In this document: positions 55,001 to 62,996 of the stretch, piece after piece | How the letters are laid out: every line of letters begins with the position of its first letter | How positions within the stretch are numbered: position 1 is the stretch's first letter | Assembly: GCF_003173595.1 (NCBI RefSeq) | Contig: NZ_QGNZ01000002.1 | Span: 620,001 to 684,000 of the forward strand | DNA: 64,000 nt | DNA from: Pedobacter yonginensis | GTDB taxonomy: Bacteria > Bacteroidota > Bacteroidia > Sphingobacteriales > Sphingobacteriaceae | Direction: 5' to 3' | Notes under the pieces: generated by a model | What the model was told of the DNA's origin: nothing | The model's database searches: none | The model's input: the letters and a program-made list of their open reading frames with translations, nothing else | Made by a program: the position numbers and the translations under genes

Positions 55001-55605
55001 GAAACCTTTCTATAAAAAAACAGGGTAATTAAAATCGCCAAAATTGCTGCGATTAAAATGAGCATCGGTGTATAGGAAGTTAACTTATTAAGTTCAATGG
55101 TTCTTACGTCCAACAATCTTCTTTCTTCTTTAACCATTCTGTTAACGGTTGCTCTGGCCTGATCCATATAGGTTTTGCCTTGGAACAATACAGTTGGATC
55201 TACCCTGCCACCTAAAGATTTTATCTCTATAGTTGACTTTATGATGTCTAATCTCCGGGTAAGAATGTTTCTAAGCTCAGCAATGGCTTTTTGTTGTGCA
55301 GGATTATCTTTTGTACTCGCTTCGATATCCGCTATGGCTTTTAAAGCTCTATCCGAAGCGCCATTATAGGGTTCTAAAAAAATTTTATTCCCCGTTAAAA
55401 GGTAGCCTCTTTGACCAGTTTCTGCGTCTTTTAGTGTAGAAATAACACCCTCCACATTCAAGATAATCTCATCACTGTGTTTAACAAGTTCAGTACTTTT
55501 AATGAGGTTGCTTATGCTTACGTATGAGGCAAGTGAACTGATAAAAAGAATAATTAGCGATAAGCCTAAGCCTAAGCGTAAATTATTTTTAAGAGTTGTT
55601 TTCAT
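52018..55605 (-). CDS. CHASE3-HAMP-GAF hybrid histidine kinase with three receivers
   Basis: A 1195-residue multi-domain kinase. Order: membrane helix (about 10-30), CHASE3 sensor (about 38-170, with DAETGQRGYLLTG), second helix (about 178-200), HAMP, GAF (about 290-430), a long Glu/Gln-rich coiled coil (about 435-540), HisKA with ANMSHELRTPLNSIL, ATPase with NLLSNAIKF, DTGVGIAP and GGTGLGLSIS, then three receivers (about 835-945, 950-1065, 1075-1190). Receivers 1 and 3 have the Asp in LLDIQLPIKDG and LMDMMMPELDG; receiver 2 has ILDMGIPDKHA but VVKTAH where the Lys-Pro is expected. It is the hub of the operon with CheR and CheB. Confidence 0.95.
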   Translation of the reverse strand: MKTTLKNNLRLGLGLSLIILFISSLASYVSISNLIKSTELVKHSDEIILNVEGVISTLKDAETGQRGYLLTGNKIFLEPYNGASDRALKAIADIEASTKDNPAQQKAIAELRNILTRRLDIIKSTIEIKSLGGRVDPTVLFQGKTYMDQARATVNRMVKEERRLLDVRTIELNKLTSYTPMLILIAAILAILITLFFYRKVSVDFDERVKLQKEIEDKKLEMEKRIAAIKEIAYQISNGNYGVKLDEQSKDDIGELSESLNTMSFSLKKSFDTLAENEWLQTGVANLNVKMVGEKDVFHLADDIIEFLVAYTKSQVGAIYLFKDDGYLHLKGQYALHKQKLANVIELGQGLIGQAVKSGKSILLEDVPQGEITVSYATGNITPAQLLVLPIIRNGMSIGGLELGTINRFSDLQLHFLNLVLSDVGTALLGAQNRQKLQQLLEETQAQSEELQVQHNELEGMNAELEAQSQKLQASEEELRVQQEELLQSNQELEERSSLLEEKNELIEERNAEIQQKAEALELSTKYKSEFLANMSHELRTPLNSILLLSRLMAENEEIEKEHQEYAQVIQSSGQGLLSLIDEILDLSKIEAGKMELDQANIKVDEIINNMRSLFNPLAKDKNLQLVIDKTSDVPEFFNTDKMRLEQILKNLLSNAIKFTSKGSVVLNIVKNEKLNAIIFKVTDTGVGIAPEKQGMVFEAFQQADGSTRRKFGGTGLGLSISRELAKLLGGYIDLKSKEGEGSIFTLTLPIDTNKGFEGTIPWEKPAEVAVPETPVKKVSNLTVSNIPQEIEDDRDNIQENDKVILIVEDDTPFAKTLLDFTRKRNYKGLVAVRGDVGIEMAKAYKPVAILLDIQLPIKDGWQVMEELKSNPETRPIPVHIMSSLQVKKESLLKGAVDFINKPFAFEHMQEIFHKLEHALSRHPKKVLIVEENEQHAKALSYFLSNFNIQTEVVNQVSQGVSALNKPDINCVILDMGIPDKHAYETLEVVKKTPGLENLPIIIFTGKSLSKGEENRIKQYADSIVVKTAHSYQRILDEAGLFLHLVEEKSKEKNKTPKHFSELQDVLKGKTVLVADDDVRNIFSLTKVLEQHQMKVLAATDGKEALKLLGENANVDVVLMDMMMPELDGYETTTAIRQDFKYRNLPILAVTAKAMMGDREKCIAAGASDYISKPVDMDQLISLLRVWLYENHHNS

Positions 55606-55651
55606 GTGTTAGGAAGTATTTTGTTGTGAGATGACGGGAAATTTTGATGGG

Positions 55652-56785
55652 CTAATTTTCGATAGCGATCATGTTTTCTTCTGTAATTGGAATTATGAAA
55701 TAAAATTCTGAACCTTCGTTAAGTACACTATTTACACCTATTGTGCCCCCGTGTCTTTTAATAATTTCTGAGCAGATATACAAGCCAATACCCAAGCCAT
55801 TAAAGCGGTTGCTACTTTCTTCTACTCTGTAAAATTTTTCGAATATTTTTTGTTGTTGTTCAGTATCTATTCCAATTCCAAAATCTTTAACGGCTAGGTA
55901 CAGTTTACCGTCTTTTATGTTGATGGTAACATTTACTTGGTTGGTTCCTGGTGCATATTTTATTGCATTGGTAATAAAATTGATGACCACTTGCTCGAGG
56001 CGGATTTCATCTCCAAAAACCATTTCTTCTGTTTTACCGAGTTTGGTGATTTTGAAGTCGGGAAAATTTTGTTGTAGCATTTCTATGGCATTATTAACCA
56101 TATTATCTGCACAAAAGGATTGCATGTTAAATTTGAGCTTTCCGCTTTCGATTTTGGAGATGTCGAGTAAATCGACAATTAAATCGTTTAATTTTTCAAG
56201 CTGGATGCTAGCCTTGTTTAAATGGTTTTGGGCTGTAACCTTATCATCCTTATTAATGCTTCGCTGAAGCAACTGTATGTATCCCTTAACGCTGGTTAGT
56301 GGAGTTTTCAATTCGTGGCTCGCAATGCTGATAAATTCATCCTTTTTATGTTCGGCCTGCTTTCGAAACTCAATTTCTTCTAATAACTTTTCTTGAACTT
56401 CGTTTAGCTTTCTGCTTTGGTCATAAATGCGATAGAAGGTTTTTATTTTGAGCAAGAGCACATTAATATCAACAGGCTTAGTGATATAATCTAAGCCCCC
56501 GCTTAAGTAACCCTTGGTAATAAATTTGAGTTCGGTATTTACCGCCGATAAAAAAATGATGGCGGTATCTTTTGCTTTACTAAATCCGGAAATGGCTTCT
56601 GCAACTTCAAAACCGTCCATTTCTGGCATTTGAACATCAAGAATAATCAGTACGTAGTTATTTTTGAGTACCTTTTTTAGCGCTTCTTCACCAGATGATG
56701 CGGTATCAACCTCAAAATTATGTGCTTGGAGTACTTTGGATAAAGAGATTAGGTTTTCAGGCCTATCATCAACTATAAGGATCAT
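55652..56785 (-). CDS. Receiver-histidine kinase hybrid (REC-HisKA-HATPase)
   Basis: A 377-residue cytoplasmic protein: N-terminal receiver (about 1-120, Asp in ILDVQMPEMDG, Lys in YITKPVD), a short helical linker, HisKA (about 150-215, SIASHELKTPLTSVKGYI) and ATPase (about 260-370, NFITNAIKYAP, DFGIGI, GLGIGLYI). As a receiver-first kinase it is a phosphorelay intermediate whose kinase activity is set by another kinase, probably the CHASE3 protein encoded next. First gene of the operon in transcription order. Confidence 0.94.
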   Translation of the reverse strand: MILIVDDRPENLISLSKVLQAHNFEVDTASSGEEALKKVLKNNYVLIILDVQMPEMDGFEVAEAISGFSKAKDTAIIFLSAVNTELKFITKGYLSGGLDYITKPVDINVLLLKIKTFYRIYDQSRKLNEVQEKLLEEIEFRKQAEHKKDEFISIASHELKTPLTSVKGYIQLLQRSINKDDKVTAQNHLNKASIQLEKLNDLIVDLLDISKIESGKLKFNMQSFCADNMVNNAIEMLQQNFPDFKITKLGKTEEMVFGDEIRLEQVVINFITNAIKYAPGTNQVNVTINIKDGKLYLAVKDFGIGIDTEQQQKIFEKFYRVEESSNRFNGLGIGLYICSEIIKRHGGTIGVNSVLNEGSEFYFIIPITEENMIAIEN

Positions 56786-56887
56786 GTTTGATAAAACAAA
56801 TAAGGAGCCGGGATAATTATGTTTGGTACGGAGAAAAATTCTCCTTAACTGTGAACAAACAACAGATGGTTAAAAAAGTTTTAATTT

Positions 56888-57727
56888 TTACAAATTATTT
56901 GAATTAAAGGTGTCGCCTTGCTTAATGTCGCCAGTTTCAAAACCCTTTTTAAACCAATACATTCGCTGCTGGGAAGTTCCATGGGTGAAAGAATCTGGCT
57001 GAACATCTCCTGTGGCTTGTTTTTGCAACTTATCATCGCCAATGGCATTTGCTGCGGTTAATGCTTCTTCAATATCGCCTTCATCTAATTTAAAATCTTT
57101 TAAGTTTTGCGCATTATGCGCCCAAAGTCCGGCAAAAAAATCGGCTTGAAGCTCCAATTTTACCGATAATCGGTTGTATTCTTTCTCGCTAACCTGCCCG
57201 CGTGCCTGATCTAATTTTTCTGAAATGCCCAATAGATTTTGTACATGATGACCCACTTCATGAGCGATTACATAGGCTTGAGCAAAATCCCCTGCGGCGC
57301 CAAAACGATTTTTTAATTCATCGTAAAACGACAAATCAATATATACCTTTTGATCTCCAGGACAGTAAAAAGGACCCACGTTAGCGCTGGCATTACCGCA
57401 AGCCGTTTGGACAGCTTCTCTAAACAATCTAAGTTTAGGGTATTCGTATTGCTTACCCATTGCTTTGAATTCCTGATCCCAAACTTGTTCTGTGGATTCT
57501 AAAACGCCTGAAACAAATTGAGCTTGCGGATCGTTTTGCGGTACCCCCTGCTTAACTTCGGTATTATCCGTTGCCGGGATTTGGCCAACCAATCCACTTA
57601 AATCTTTACCAAAAAACAAACCTAAAACGATAACAATCAAGCCAATACCACCGCCAAGAACAGTTTTACCACCGCCCCCGCTTCTGCCGTCTTCTACATT
57701 ATTACTTCCTTTACCAAACCACTGCAT
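56888..57727 (-). CDS. ypfJ: Neutral zinc metallopeptidase, YpfJ family
   Basis: A 279-residue protein with one membrane helix (about 25-45) after a Gly-rich cytoplasmic start, then an extracytoplasmic metallopeptidase domain. The zinc motif is AHEVGHHVQNLLG (about 155-167), with a downstream acidic ligand in ELQADFFAGLWAHN and the family segment TACGNASANVGPFYCPGDQK containing a conserved Cys pair. Length and layout match E. coli YpfJ. Substrate unknown. Confidence 0.93.
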   Translation of the reverse strand: MQWFGKGSNNVEDGRSGGGGKTVLGGGIGLIVIVLGLFFGKDLSGLVGQIPATDNTEVKQGVPQNDPQAQFVSGVLESTEQVWDQEFKAMGKQYEYPKLRLFREAVQTACGNASANVGPFYCPGDQKVYIDLSFYDELKNRFGAAGDFAQAYVIAHEVGHHVQNLLGISEKLDQARGQVSEKEYNRLSVKLELQADFFAGLWAHNAQNLKDFKLDEGDIEEALTAANAIGDDKLQKQATGDVQPDSFTHGTSQQRMYWFKKGFETGDIKQGDTFNSNNL

Positions 57728-57846
57728 GCTTATATATTTTTTTTAATGAATAACCATCGTCATTGAAAATTGTTAGACTAAAGTATAAATTATTTTTCTG
57801 TATTATCGTAGTTTTATTCTTTTGGGTTGTAGCCGTTCAAAATCAA

Positions 57847-57873
57847 AAGCCCCAAGTTTATACTTGAGGCCTT
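57847..57873 (-). terminator. Terminator-like hairpin after gltX
   Basis: On the minus strand AAGGCCTCAAGT pairs with ACTTGGGGCTT (one bulge, one G-U pair) around ATAA, followed by a weak T-rich stretch, 27 bp past the gltX stop codon. Confidence 0.45.
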
Positions 57874-57899
57874 CGCTATGTTTTTGCATTATGCTAAAA

Positions 57900-59408
57900 C
57901 TAAATATTAAAAAAGGCAATTGCCTTTGCAATCCTCGCCTTAGTTTCTTCTACTCCTATTAAAATAGCAATATCAAAAACGCCTGGACCAAACTTTCCAC
58001 CAACCAACATCACTCTAAATGGAAGCATTAATTCCCCAGGTTTAAATCCTTTTTCTTCGGCCAATGCTTTAAAATTTAACTCTGCGGATGCAGCATCTCT
58101 TAAATCAAGATTTTCGGCATAGGTTTCAAAAAACGAGGCCTTCTCTGCCGTCCATTTTGGTTTTACAGAGGCTGCGTCATATTCGGTAGGGGCAGCAAAG
58201 AAATATCCACTCTGCGCTACAAAATCTGGCAATAACGTGCAACGATCTTTAATTAAATCAATTATGGTATTCAAAAAAGCATCATCTTGCACTTCAATCG
58301 CTGCTTTTTTCAATTCCGCTTTAACTGCGGGAGCCAATCGCTCAACCGTTTGCACTTTTAACCACTCGTGGTTATACCATTTGGCCTTTTCGAAATCGAA
58401 TTTTGCACCTGCCTTGCTGATTCTGTCAATATCGAATTTTGCCTCCAATTCTGCCAAATTAAAAAGTTCTTGGTCGGTACCATCATTCCATCCCAATAAA
58501 GCTAACATATTGATGAAGGCTTCGGGCAAAAATCCCATTTCTTTAAAGCCTTTTGTAACATCCCCTGTTTTTGGATCCGTCCAGTTCATGGCATACACGG
58601 GGAAACCTAGTCGGTCGCCATCGCGTTTGCTTAATTTTCCATGCCCATCTGGTTTTAAAATGAGTGGCAAATGCGCCCATTGTGGCATATCGGCTTCCCA
58701 ACCTAAATATTTCCACAGTAGAATATGAATTGGAGCCGACGGCAACCACTCCTCACCTCTAAAGGCATGACTAATTTCCATCGCCTTATCATCAACCACC
58801 ACCGCTAAATGATAGGTTGGCATCCCGTCTGCCTTTAGCAATACTTTATCATCAACCTGTGCTGTTTCAAAGCTCACATCACCACGAATTAAATCGTCGA
58901 AATGGACGATTTCATCTTCAGGAATTTTGATTCGAATTACATGGGGTGTTTTTGCGGCTAAAAGATCCTCAACCTCGCTAATGGTTAGCGTTAACGAATT
59001 GCGCATTTGCATGCGGGTTGCTTGCCCATATTGAAAGTTTGGAATCTCTTTTCGTTTCGCATCTAATTCTTCTGGGGTATCAAAAGCATAATAGGCGTAG
59101 CCATCGCTAATGAGTTGCTCGGCGAACTTTCTATAACTTGCTTTGCGCTCGCTTTGACGATATGGGCCATAATTGCCTGGCTGTGCTGGGCTTTCATCGG
59201 GTGTAATGCCACACCAATTTAAACAATCTACTATATATTCTTCTGCACCTTCAACAAAGCGGTTTTGATCGGTATCTTCAACACGTAAAACGAAAGTTCC
59301 ATTGTTTTTCTTTGCAAACAAATAATTAAACAACGCGGTACGAACACCGCCCAAATGCAGGCCACCAGTTGGACTTGGGGCAAATCTTACTCTAACTTTT
59401 TTATTCAT
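57900..59408 (-). CDS. gltX: Glutamate-tRNA ligase
   Basis: A 502-residue class I aminoacyl-tRNA synthetase charging tRNA-Glu. The HIGH-type motif is FAPSPTGGLHLGGVRTALFN and the KMSKS-type motif is KLSKRDG (about residue 261). The C-terminal anticodon-binding domain is complete, ending KAIAFFNI. Discriminating GluRS from GlnRS: length and the HLGG motif fit GltX. Monocistronic. Confidence 0.97.
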   Translation of the reverse strand: MNKKVRVRFAPSPTGGLHLGGVRTALFNYLFAKKNNGTFVLRVEDTDQNRFVEGAEEYIVDCLNWCGITPDESPAQPGNYGPYRQSERKASYRKFAEQLISDGYAYYAFDTPEELDAKRKEIPNFQYGQATRMQMRNSLTLTISEVEDLLAAKTPHVIRIKIPEDEIVHFDDLIRGDVSFETAQVDDKVLLKADGMPTYHLAVVVDDKAMEISHAFRGEEWLPSAPIHILLWKYLGWEADMPQWAHLPLILKPDGHGKLSKRDGDRLGFPVYAMNWTDPKTGDVTKGFKEMGFLPEAFINMLALLGWNDGTDQELFNLAELEAKFDIDRISKAGAKFDFEKAKWYNHEWLKVQTVERLAPAVKAELKKAAIEVQDDAFLNTIIDLIKDRCTLLPDFVAQSGYFFAAPTEYDAASVKPKWTAEKASFFETYAENLDLRDAASAELNFKALAEEKGFKPGELMLPFRVMLVGGKFGPGVFDIAILIGVEETKARIAKAIAFFNI

Positions 59409-59484
59409 AATTGGGTTGATGGGCGATTGACGTTTGTTTTTTCCGGTCTTAACGTTTTAACCAAGCGTCGATCGCAAAACGGTA

Positions 59485-59492
59485 CAAAGATA
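59485..59492 (-). promoter_or_regulatory. Candidate -7 promoter element of gltX
   Basis: On the minus strand TATCTTTG, an exact TAnnTTTG match, 76 nt before the start codon. No clear -33 box. Confidence 0.4.
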
Positions 59493-59631
59493 TAGTTTTC
59501 ATCTGTTTTATCGTGTTTTGAACCAAGATGTAGGGCTCATACAATTAAAAATATTGATTGTTAGTTTTGCAGAAAAGAATAATGGTTTTGTGTTTTTTTC
59601 GTTTTGTTATTGTATTTTGCCTATTCAAAGC

Positions 59632-60837
59632 ATGAATCCGTACGAAAAGAAACGCCGCTGGAAATTTTTCCTCCTCATTTTCGCCATCCTAATTGGCATT
59701 GCCTCAGTATTTTACACCGATTCTTTTGTTAAGAAAATGGAGCGAGAGGAAGCCAACCAATTTCAACTTTGGGTTAAAATACAAGAGCGTTCGATGTTCT
59801 TAATGGATAACGACAACTTCACAGAAATTGTAGAGAGTGTGCGAAAAAACACCAAAACACCTGTAATTGTGGTAGATTCTTCTGAACACATCACAACTTA
59901 CTTTGGATTGGATTCTAATAAAACCAATTATGCTACAGATACAAAACTGGTTTACGATAGCCTTTATTTTGTTCATCAACTTGGTAAAATGAAAGCCCAG
60001 CACCGGCCTTTGGACATGAATATTTTGGGAACAAACTATAAGGCCTATTACAAAGACTCTTTTATCCTCACCCAATTGCGCTATTTCCCATACATACAAA
60101 TGATGGTGATTTTTCTTTTCTTGCTTACCGCCTATGCTGCATTTAGCTCATCAAGAAGGGCAGAGCAAGACCATGTTTGGGTGGGCTTGGCAAAAGAAAC
60201 TGCCCACCAGTTGGGTACACCAATTTCATCGTTAATGGCTTGGACAGAGCTGATGAAATCTAAATTCGATGCCGAGGATGACCCCTTAATTGCGGAGATG
60301 GAGAACGACATTAAACGGCTCGAAATTATTACCGATCGTTTCTCTAAAATTGGTTCAAAACCTATCTTAGAAGATCATACAGTTTATATCGTCATCAGCA
60401 ATTTTGTTGATTATTTTAAAGTAAGAACGTCAGATAAAGTAAAGTTCAGCATCACCGGAGACGATCAGGTAAGGGCCATGCTCAACATCCCTTTGTTTGA
60501 TTGGGTGATTGAAAATTTATTGAAAAACGCAGCAAATGCCATAGAAAATGAAGGTTCTATCGCCATCAACATTATCGAAAATTTGGCAAAGGAGCAAGTG
60601 TTTATCGATGTAACAGATAGCGGCAAGGGCATTCCAAGATCGAAATTTGATGCCGTTTTTCAACCCGGCTACACCACCAGAAAACGTGGATGGGGTTTAG
60701 GCTTATCTTTAACCAAAAGGATTGTTGAAAACTACCACAGCGGAGAAATTTTTGTTAAAGACTCTGAACTGGGTAAGGGTACAACCTTCAGAATAATATT
60801 AAAAAGTAGTTTAACATATGAACCGACCACAGCCTAA
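59632..60837 (+). CDS. Sensor histidine kinase with small periplasmic domain
   Basis: A 401-residue kinase. Membrane helices at about 10-30 and 155-175 enclose a periplasmic domain of about 125 residues; the cytoplasmic part carries an atypical acceptor region KETAHQLGTPISSLMAWTEL (His192) and an ATPase domain with NLLKNAANAI, DSGKGIP and GWGLGLSL. The ATG at 59632 (MNPYEKKRRW) is chosen; a TTG at 59518 would add 38 hydrophobic residues not needed. No response regulator is adjacent. It overlaps the DinB gene by 20 bp. Confidence 0.92.
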   Translation: MNPYEKKRRWKFFLLIFAILIGIASVFYTDSFVKKMEREEANQFQLWVKIQERSMFLMDNDNFTEIVESVRKNTKTPVIVVDSSEHITTYFGLDSNKTNYATDTKLVYDSLYFVHQLGKMKAQHRPLDMNILGTNYKAYYKDSFILTQLRYFPYIQMMVIFLFLLTAYAAFSSSRRAEQDHVWVGLAKETAHQLGTPISSLMAWTELMKSKFDAEDDPLIAEMENDIKRLEIITDRFSKIGSKPILEDHTVYIVISNFVDYFKVRTSDKVKFSITGDDQVRAMLNIPLFDWVIENLLKNAANAIENEGSIAINIIENLAKEQVFIDVTDSGKGIPRSKFDAVFQPGYTTRKRGWGLGLSLTKRIVENYHSGEIFVKDSELGKGTTFRIILKSSLTYEPTTA

Positions 60838-61327
60838 CGATTATCCAACTTGGGGCGAAACCTACATCAGTAAAGTTGATGGAGATATTTTGGAGATTTT
60901 AGAAGAACAGGTTTTAAGTATTCCTGCATTGTTCCAATCAAACAAACAAAAAGAAAATTTTGCTTATGCAGAAGGCAAATGGACACTAAAGGAAATGCTA
61001 GGCCACATCATCGATTGCGAAAGAATTTTTGTGTATCGCATGACTTGCTTTGCCAGAAATGAACAACAACACCTGCCTGGTTTTGAAGAAGATGATTACG
61101 TTACCAATGCTCATTTTCATGAACGCAATTATGAAGATATGATTGAAGAGTTTGCCACCCTGCGTAAAGCGAACCTTTACTTTTTCAAAAGCCTAAACGC
61201 AGAGGAGTTAGAAAGAAAAGGCGTGGCATCATCAAGAGAAATTACGGTAAAATCAATTTTATACATTGCAGCAGGTCATATCATACACCATGTTGGAGTG
61301 CTAAAAGAGCGTTATGAAGTGGTTTAA
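60818..61327 (+). CDS. DinB-family protein
   Basis: A 169-residue four-helix-bundle protein. The DinB/YfiT metal-binding histidines are visible in LGHIIDCERIFVYRM and AAGHIIHHVGVLKERY at the end, and the conserved EGKWTLKEML lies before the first. Members include metal-dependent thiol transferases, so enzymatic function with a thiol cofactor is possible; unproven here. Starts inside the kinase gene and overlaps the thioesterase gene by 14 bp. Confidence 0.9.
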   Translation: MNRPQPNDYPTWGETYISKVDGDILEILEEQVLSIPALFQSNKQKENFAYAEGKWTLKEMLGHIIDCERIFVYRMTCFARNEQQHLPGFEEDDYVTNAHFHERNYEDMIEEFATLRKANLYFFKSLNAEELERKGVASSREITVKSILYIAAGHIIHHVGVLKERYEVV

Positions 61328-61754
61328 AAATTTTACTGTAGATGAGCTCAACAATCGGCCAAAAAACCATTTAGGCGCTTTGCTTGATATTAGGTTTACC
61401 GAGATTGGTCAGGATTACATCGTCGGAACCATGCCCGTTGATGAAAGAACCCATCAACCCGCTGGAATTTTACATGGCGGCGCATCTGTTGTGCTGGCCG
61501 AAACCTTGGGCAGTATAGCCTCTTATATGTGTATCGATCCTGAAAAATATGTTGCGGTAGGTTTAGAAGTTAACGCCAATCATTTACGCCCAGTTAAAAG
61601 CGGCTTAGTTAAAGGGGTTTGTAAGCCCTTACATGTAGGCGCAAAAACACAGGTTTGGGAAATTAAAATTTATGATGAACGTGGAAAAATGAATTGCATT
61701 AGTAGGCTTACCGTTGCCATAATTAACAACCCTAACCCCATACTCGCTACTTAA
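61314..61754 (+). CDS. Hotdog-fold thioesterase, PaaI/EntH-like
   Basis: A 146-residue hotdog protein that hydrolyses acyl- or aryl-CoA or carrier-protein thioesters. The active-site segment is HQPAGILHGGASVVLAETLG with the catalytic acidic residue in AETLG; the second strand reads LEVNANHLRPVKSGLVKGV. The closest functional relatives are YbdB/EntH and 1,4-dihydroxy-2-naphthoyl-CoA hydrolases, but no menaquinone gene is near. Translationally coupled to the DinB gene. Confidence 0.92.
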   Translation: MKWFKNFTVDELNNRPKNHLGALLDIRFTEIGQDYIVGTMPVDERTHQPAGILHGGASVVLAETLGSIASYMCIDPEKYVAVGLEVNANHLRPVKSGLVKGVCKPLHVGAKTQVWEIKIYDERGKMNCISRLTVAIINNPNPILAT

Positions 61755-62151
61755 TATTGCTACTTGACACTAACACCCGCTATTCATAAGCTTATTAGCC
61801 TTTGGAGATTATCCAAAGGGGACGTTGTGTGGCCTCAAGTACCACCAAACTAGAGAGCAGATTTGTATTGAACCGCATAAGAAAATACTGTTTCAGCAAA
61901 GTAGCAATTTCCATCAAAAAAAGTTAAAAGCCAACATGTGTAGCCTATACCATTAACCTCGCGGGCCAAATTTATTTTGAACCACCGATGTAGCCAGAGA
62001 CCAGCAAAGCAGGAATGATTAGTCGCTAAAATCTCGTAGAAGTGTGCGTTTCTGCATTTAGCTATTGATATAAATTTCTTGAAATTCTTGCACAAAAGGC
62101 CATGGTACGTGTCTCCACGTACCATCAAGCTTAAAATGATTTCGAAAGTTG
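61755..62151. other. Intergenic region with two hairpins, no gene
   Basis: About 400 bp. It holds an 8-bp hairpin CCTTTGGA / TCCAAAGG at 61799-61819 (possible terminator of the thioesterase operon, but no T-run) and the perfect 10-bp palindrome described at 62102. A minus-strand frame at 61850-62128 has a Cys/Trp-rich composition unlike real genes here. Confidence 0.5.
62102..62125. repeat. Perfect 10-bp palindromic hairpin
   Basis: ATGGTACGTG (62102-62111), loop TCTC, CACGTACCAT (62116-62125). It lies 27 bp beyond the stop of the minus-strand membrane gene and may stop its transcription, but it is followed only by CCTTTTG, so a dispersed intergenic palindrome is equally likely. Confidence 0.6.
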
Positions 62152-62520
62152 TTATGCCCTATACTCCGTTGTTATTGCCTTCTTTTCAATTAAGAATGAG
62201 GTTATTAAACCTAAACCACCAAAAATTCCGACAAATCCAAAATAAATGGCCACTGCTTGGCTTTCTTCTCCGTGTGTTAAATCGCCACCGAAAACACCTC
62301 TAACCGTAAATAATGCCACCAATAAGCCCAAGCCAATACCAACCATCAAGAGCCCGAATTTTAAGCTCAAATATGGCCTCGGTACCGCAGCGCGGTTTAG
62401 TCTAGGGTCAATCCCTCTTTCAATCATTGCCATTTTCTCTTTGTTTGATAAGTATCTGATTCCAAATACCATCGCGAATGCTCCTAAGAACATAGATATG
62501 GGTACGAATACACCTTCCAT
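62152..62520 (-). CDS. Small membrane protein, DUF6249-like
   Basis: A 122-residue protein with three hydrophobic segments (about 3-22, 53-72 and 90-110), a cytoplasmic loop containing KEKMAMIERGIDPRLN and a basic end. The MIERGIDP motif is characteristic of the DUF6249-type membrane proteins common in Bacteroidota, often near sigma factors. Function unknown. Confidence 0.8.
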   Translation of the reverse strand: MEGVFVPISMFLGAFAMVFGIRYLSNKEKMAMIERGIDPRLNRAAVPRPYLSLKFGLLMVGIGLGLLVALFTVRGVFGGDLTHGEESQAVAIYFGFVGIFGGLGLITSFLIEKKAITTEYRA

Positions 62521-62662
62521 AATTATAATTTTTTAATGTTAATTTTTAAATGAACTGTTTTCTGAGTGTTATGACAACATGCTTTTTAATCAGGTTACAT
62601 CGAACAGAGAAAATAATCAATAAATAATAAGCGGTTTTCAAATCGCCCAAAAAAAACTTCTC

Positions 62663-62670
62663 TACCTTTG
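62663..62670 (+). promoter_or_regulatory. Candidate -7 element directly before the SMR gene
   Basis: TACCTTTG matches TAnnTTTG exactly and ends only 4 nt before the ATG; a weak TTTC stands 23 bp upstream. If real, the transcript would be leaderless. Confidence 0.4.
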
Positions 62671-62674
62671 TGTT

Positions 62675-62995
62675 ATGAACTGGATTATATTAATCATAGC
62701 AGGCTTTTTTGAAGTTGGCTTTACAACATGCTTAAAACTTTCAAATAATTTTACAAACGTAAAATGGAGCATAGGTTTTTTAATTTCCATTACATTAAGT
62801 TTTATTTTACTTAATAAGGCCTCTCAAACTTTACCTATGGGCACCGCTTATGCCGTATGGACGGGTATTGGAGCCGTTGGTACAGTAATCATCGGCATTG
62901 TGTACTTCAACGAACCGGCAACCTTTTGGAGAATTTTTTTCATTTGCACTTTAATAGGCTCTATTGCTGGATTAAAGTTTTTTGCCTCGCATTAA
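62675..62995 (+). CDS. SMR-family multidrug/guanidinium exporter
   Basis: A 106-residue four-helix membrane protein of the small multidrug resistance family. The essential Glu is in IAGFFEVGFTTCLKLS (Glu13), and the signature WTGIGAVGTVIIGIVYFNEP is complete. Of the two subtypes, the short loop and sequence fit the SugE/Gdx (guanidinium) group as well as the QacE group; I cannot decide. It functions as an antiparallel dimer exchanging protons for cationic compounds. Monocistronic. Confidence 0.93.
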   Translation: MNWIILIIAGFFEVGFTTCLKLSNNFTNVKWSIGFLISITLSFILLNKASQTLPMGTAYAVWTGIGAVGTVIIGIVYFNEPATFWRIFFICTLIGSIAGLKFFASH

Positions 62996-62996
62996 T

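Noticed and set aside
61850..62128. 92-residue minus-strand frame rich in Cys, Trp and Phe
   Set aside because: Composition unlike any neighbour, no recognisable family, and one end runs through the 62102 palindrome; more likely non-coding.
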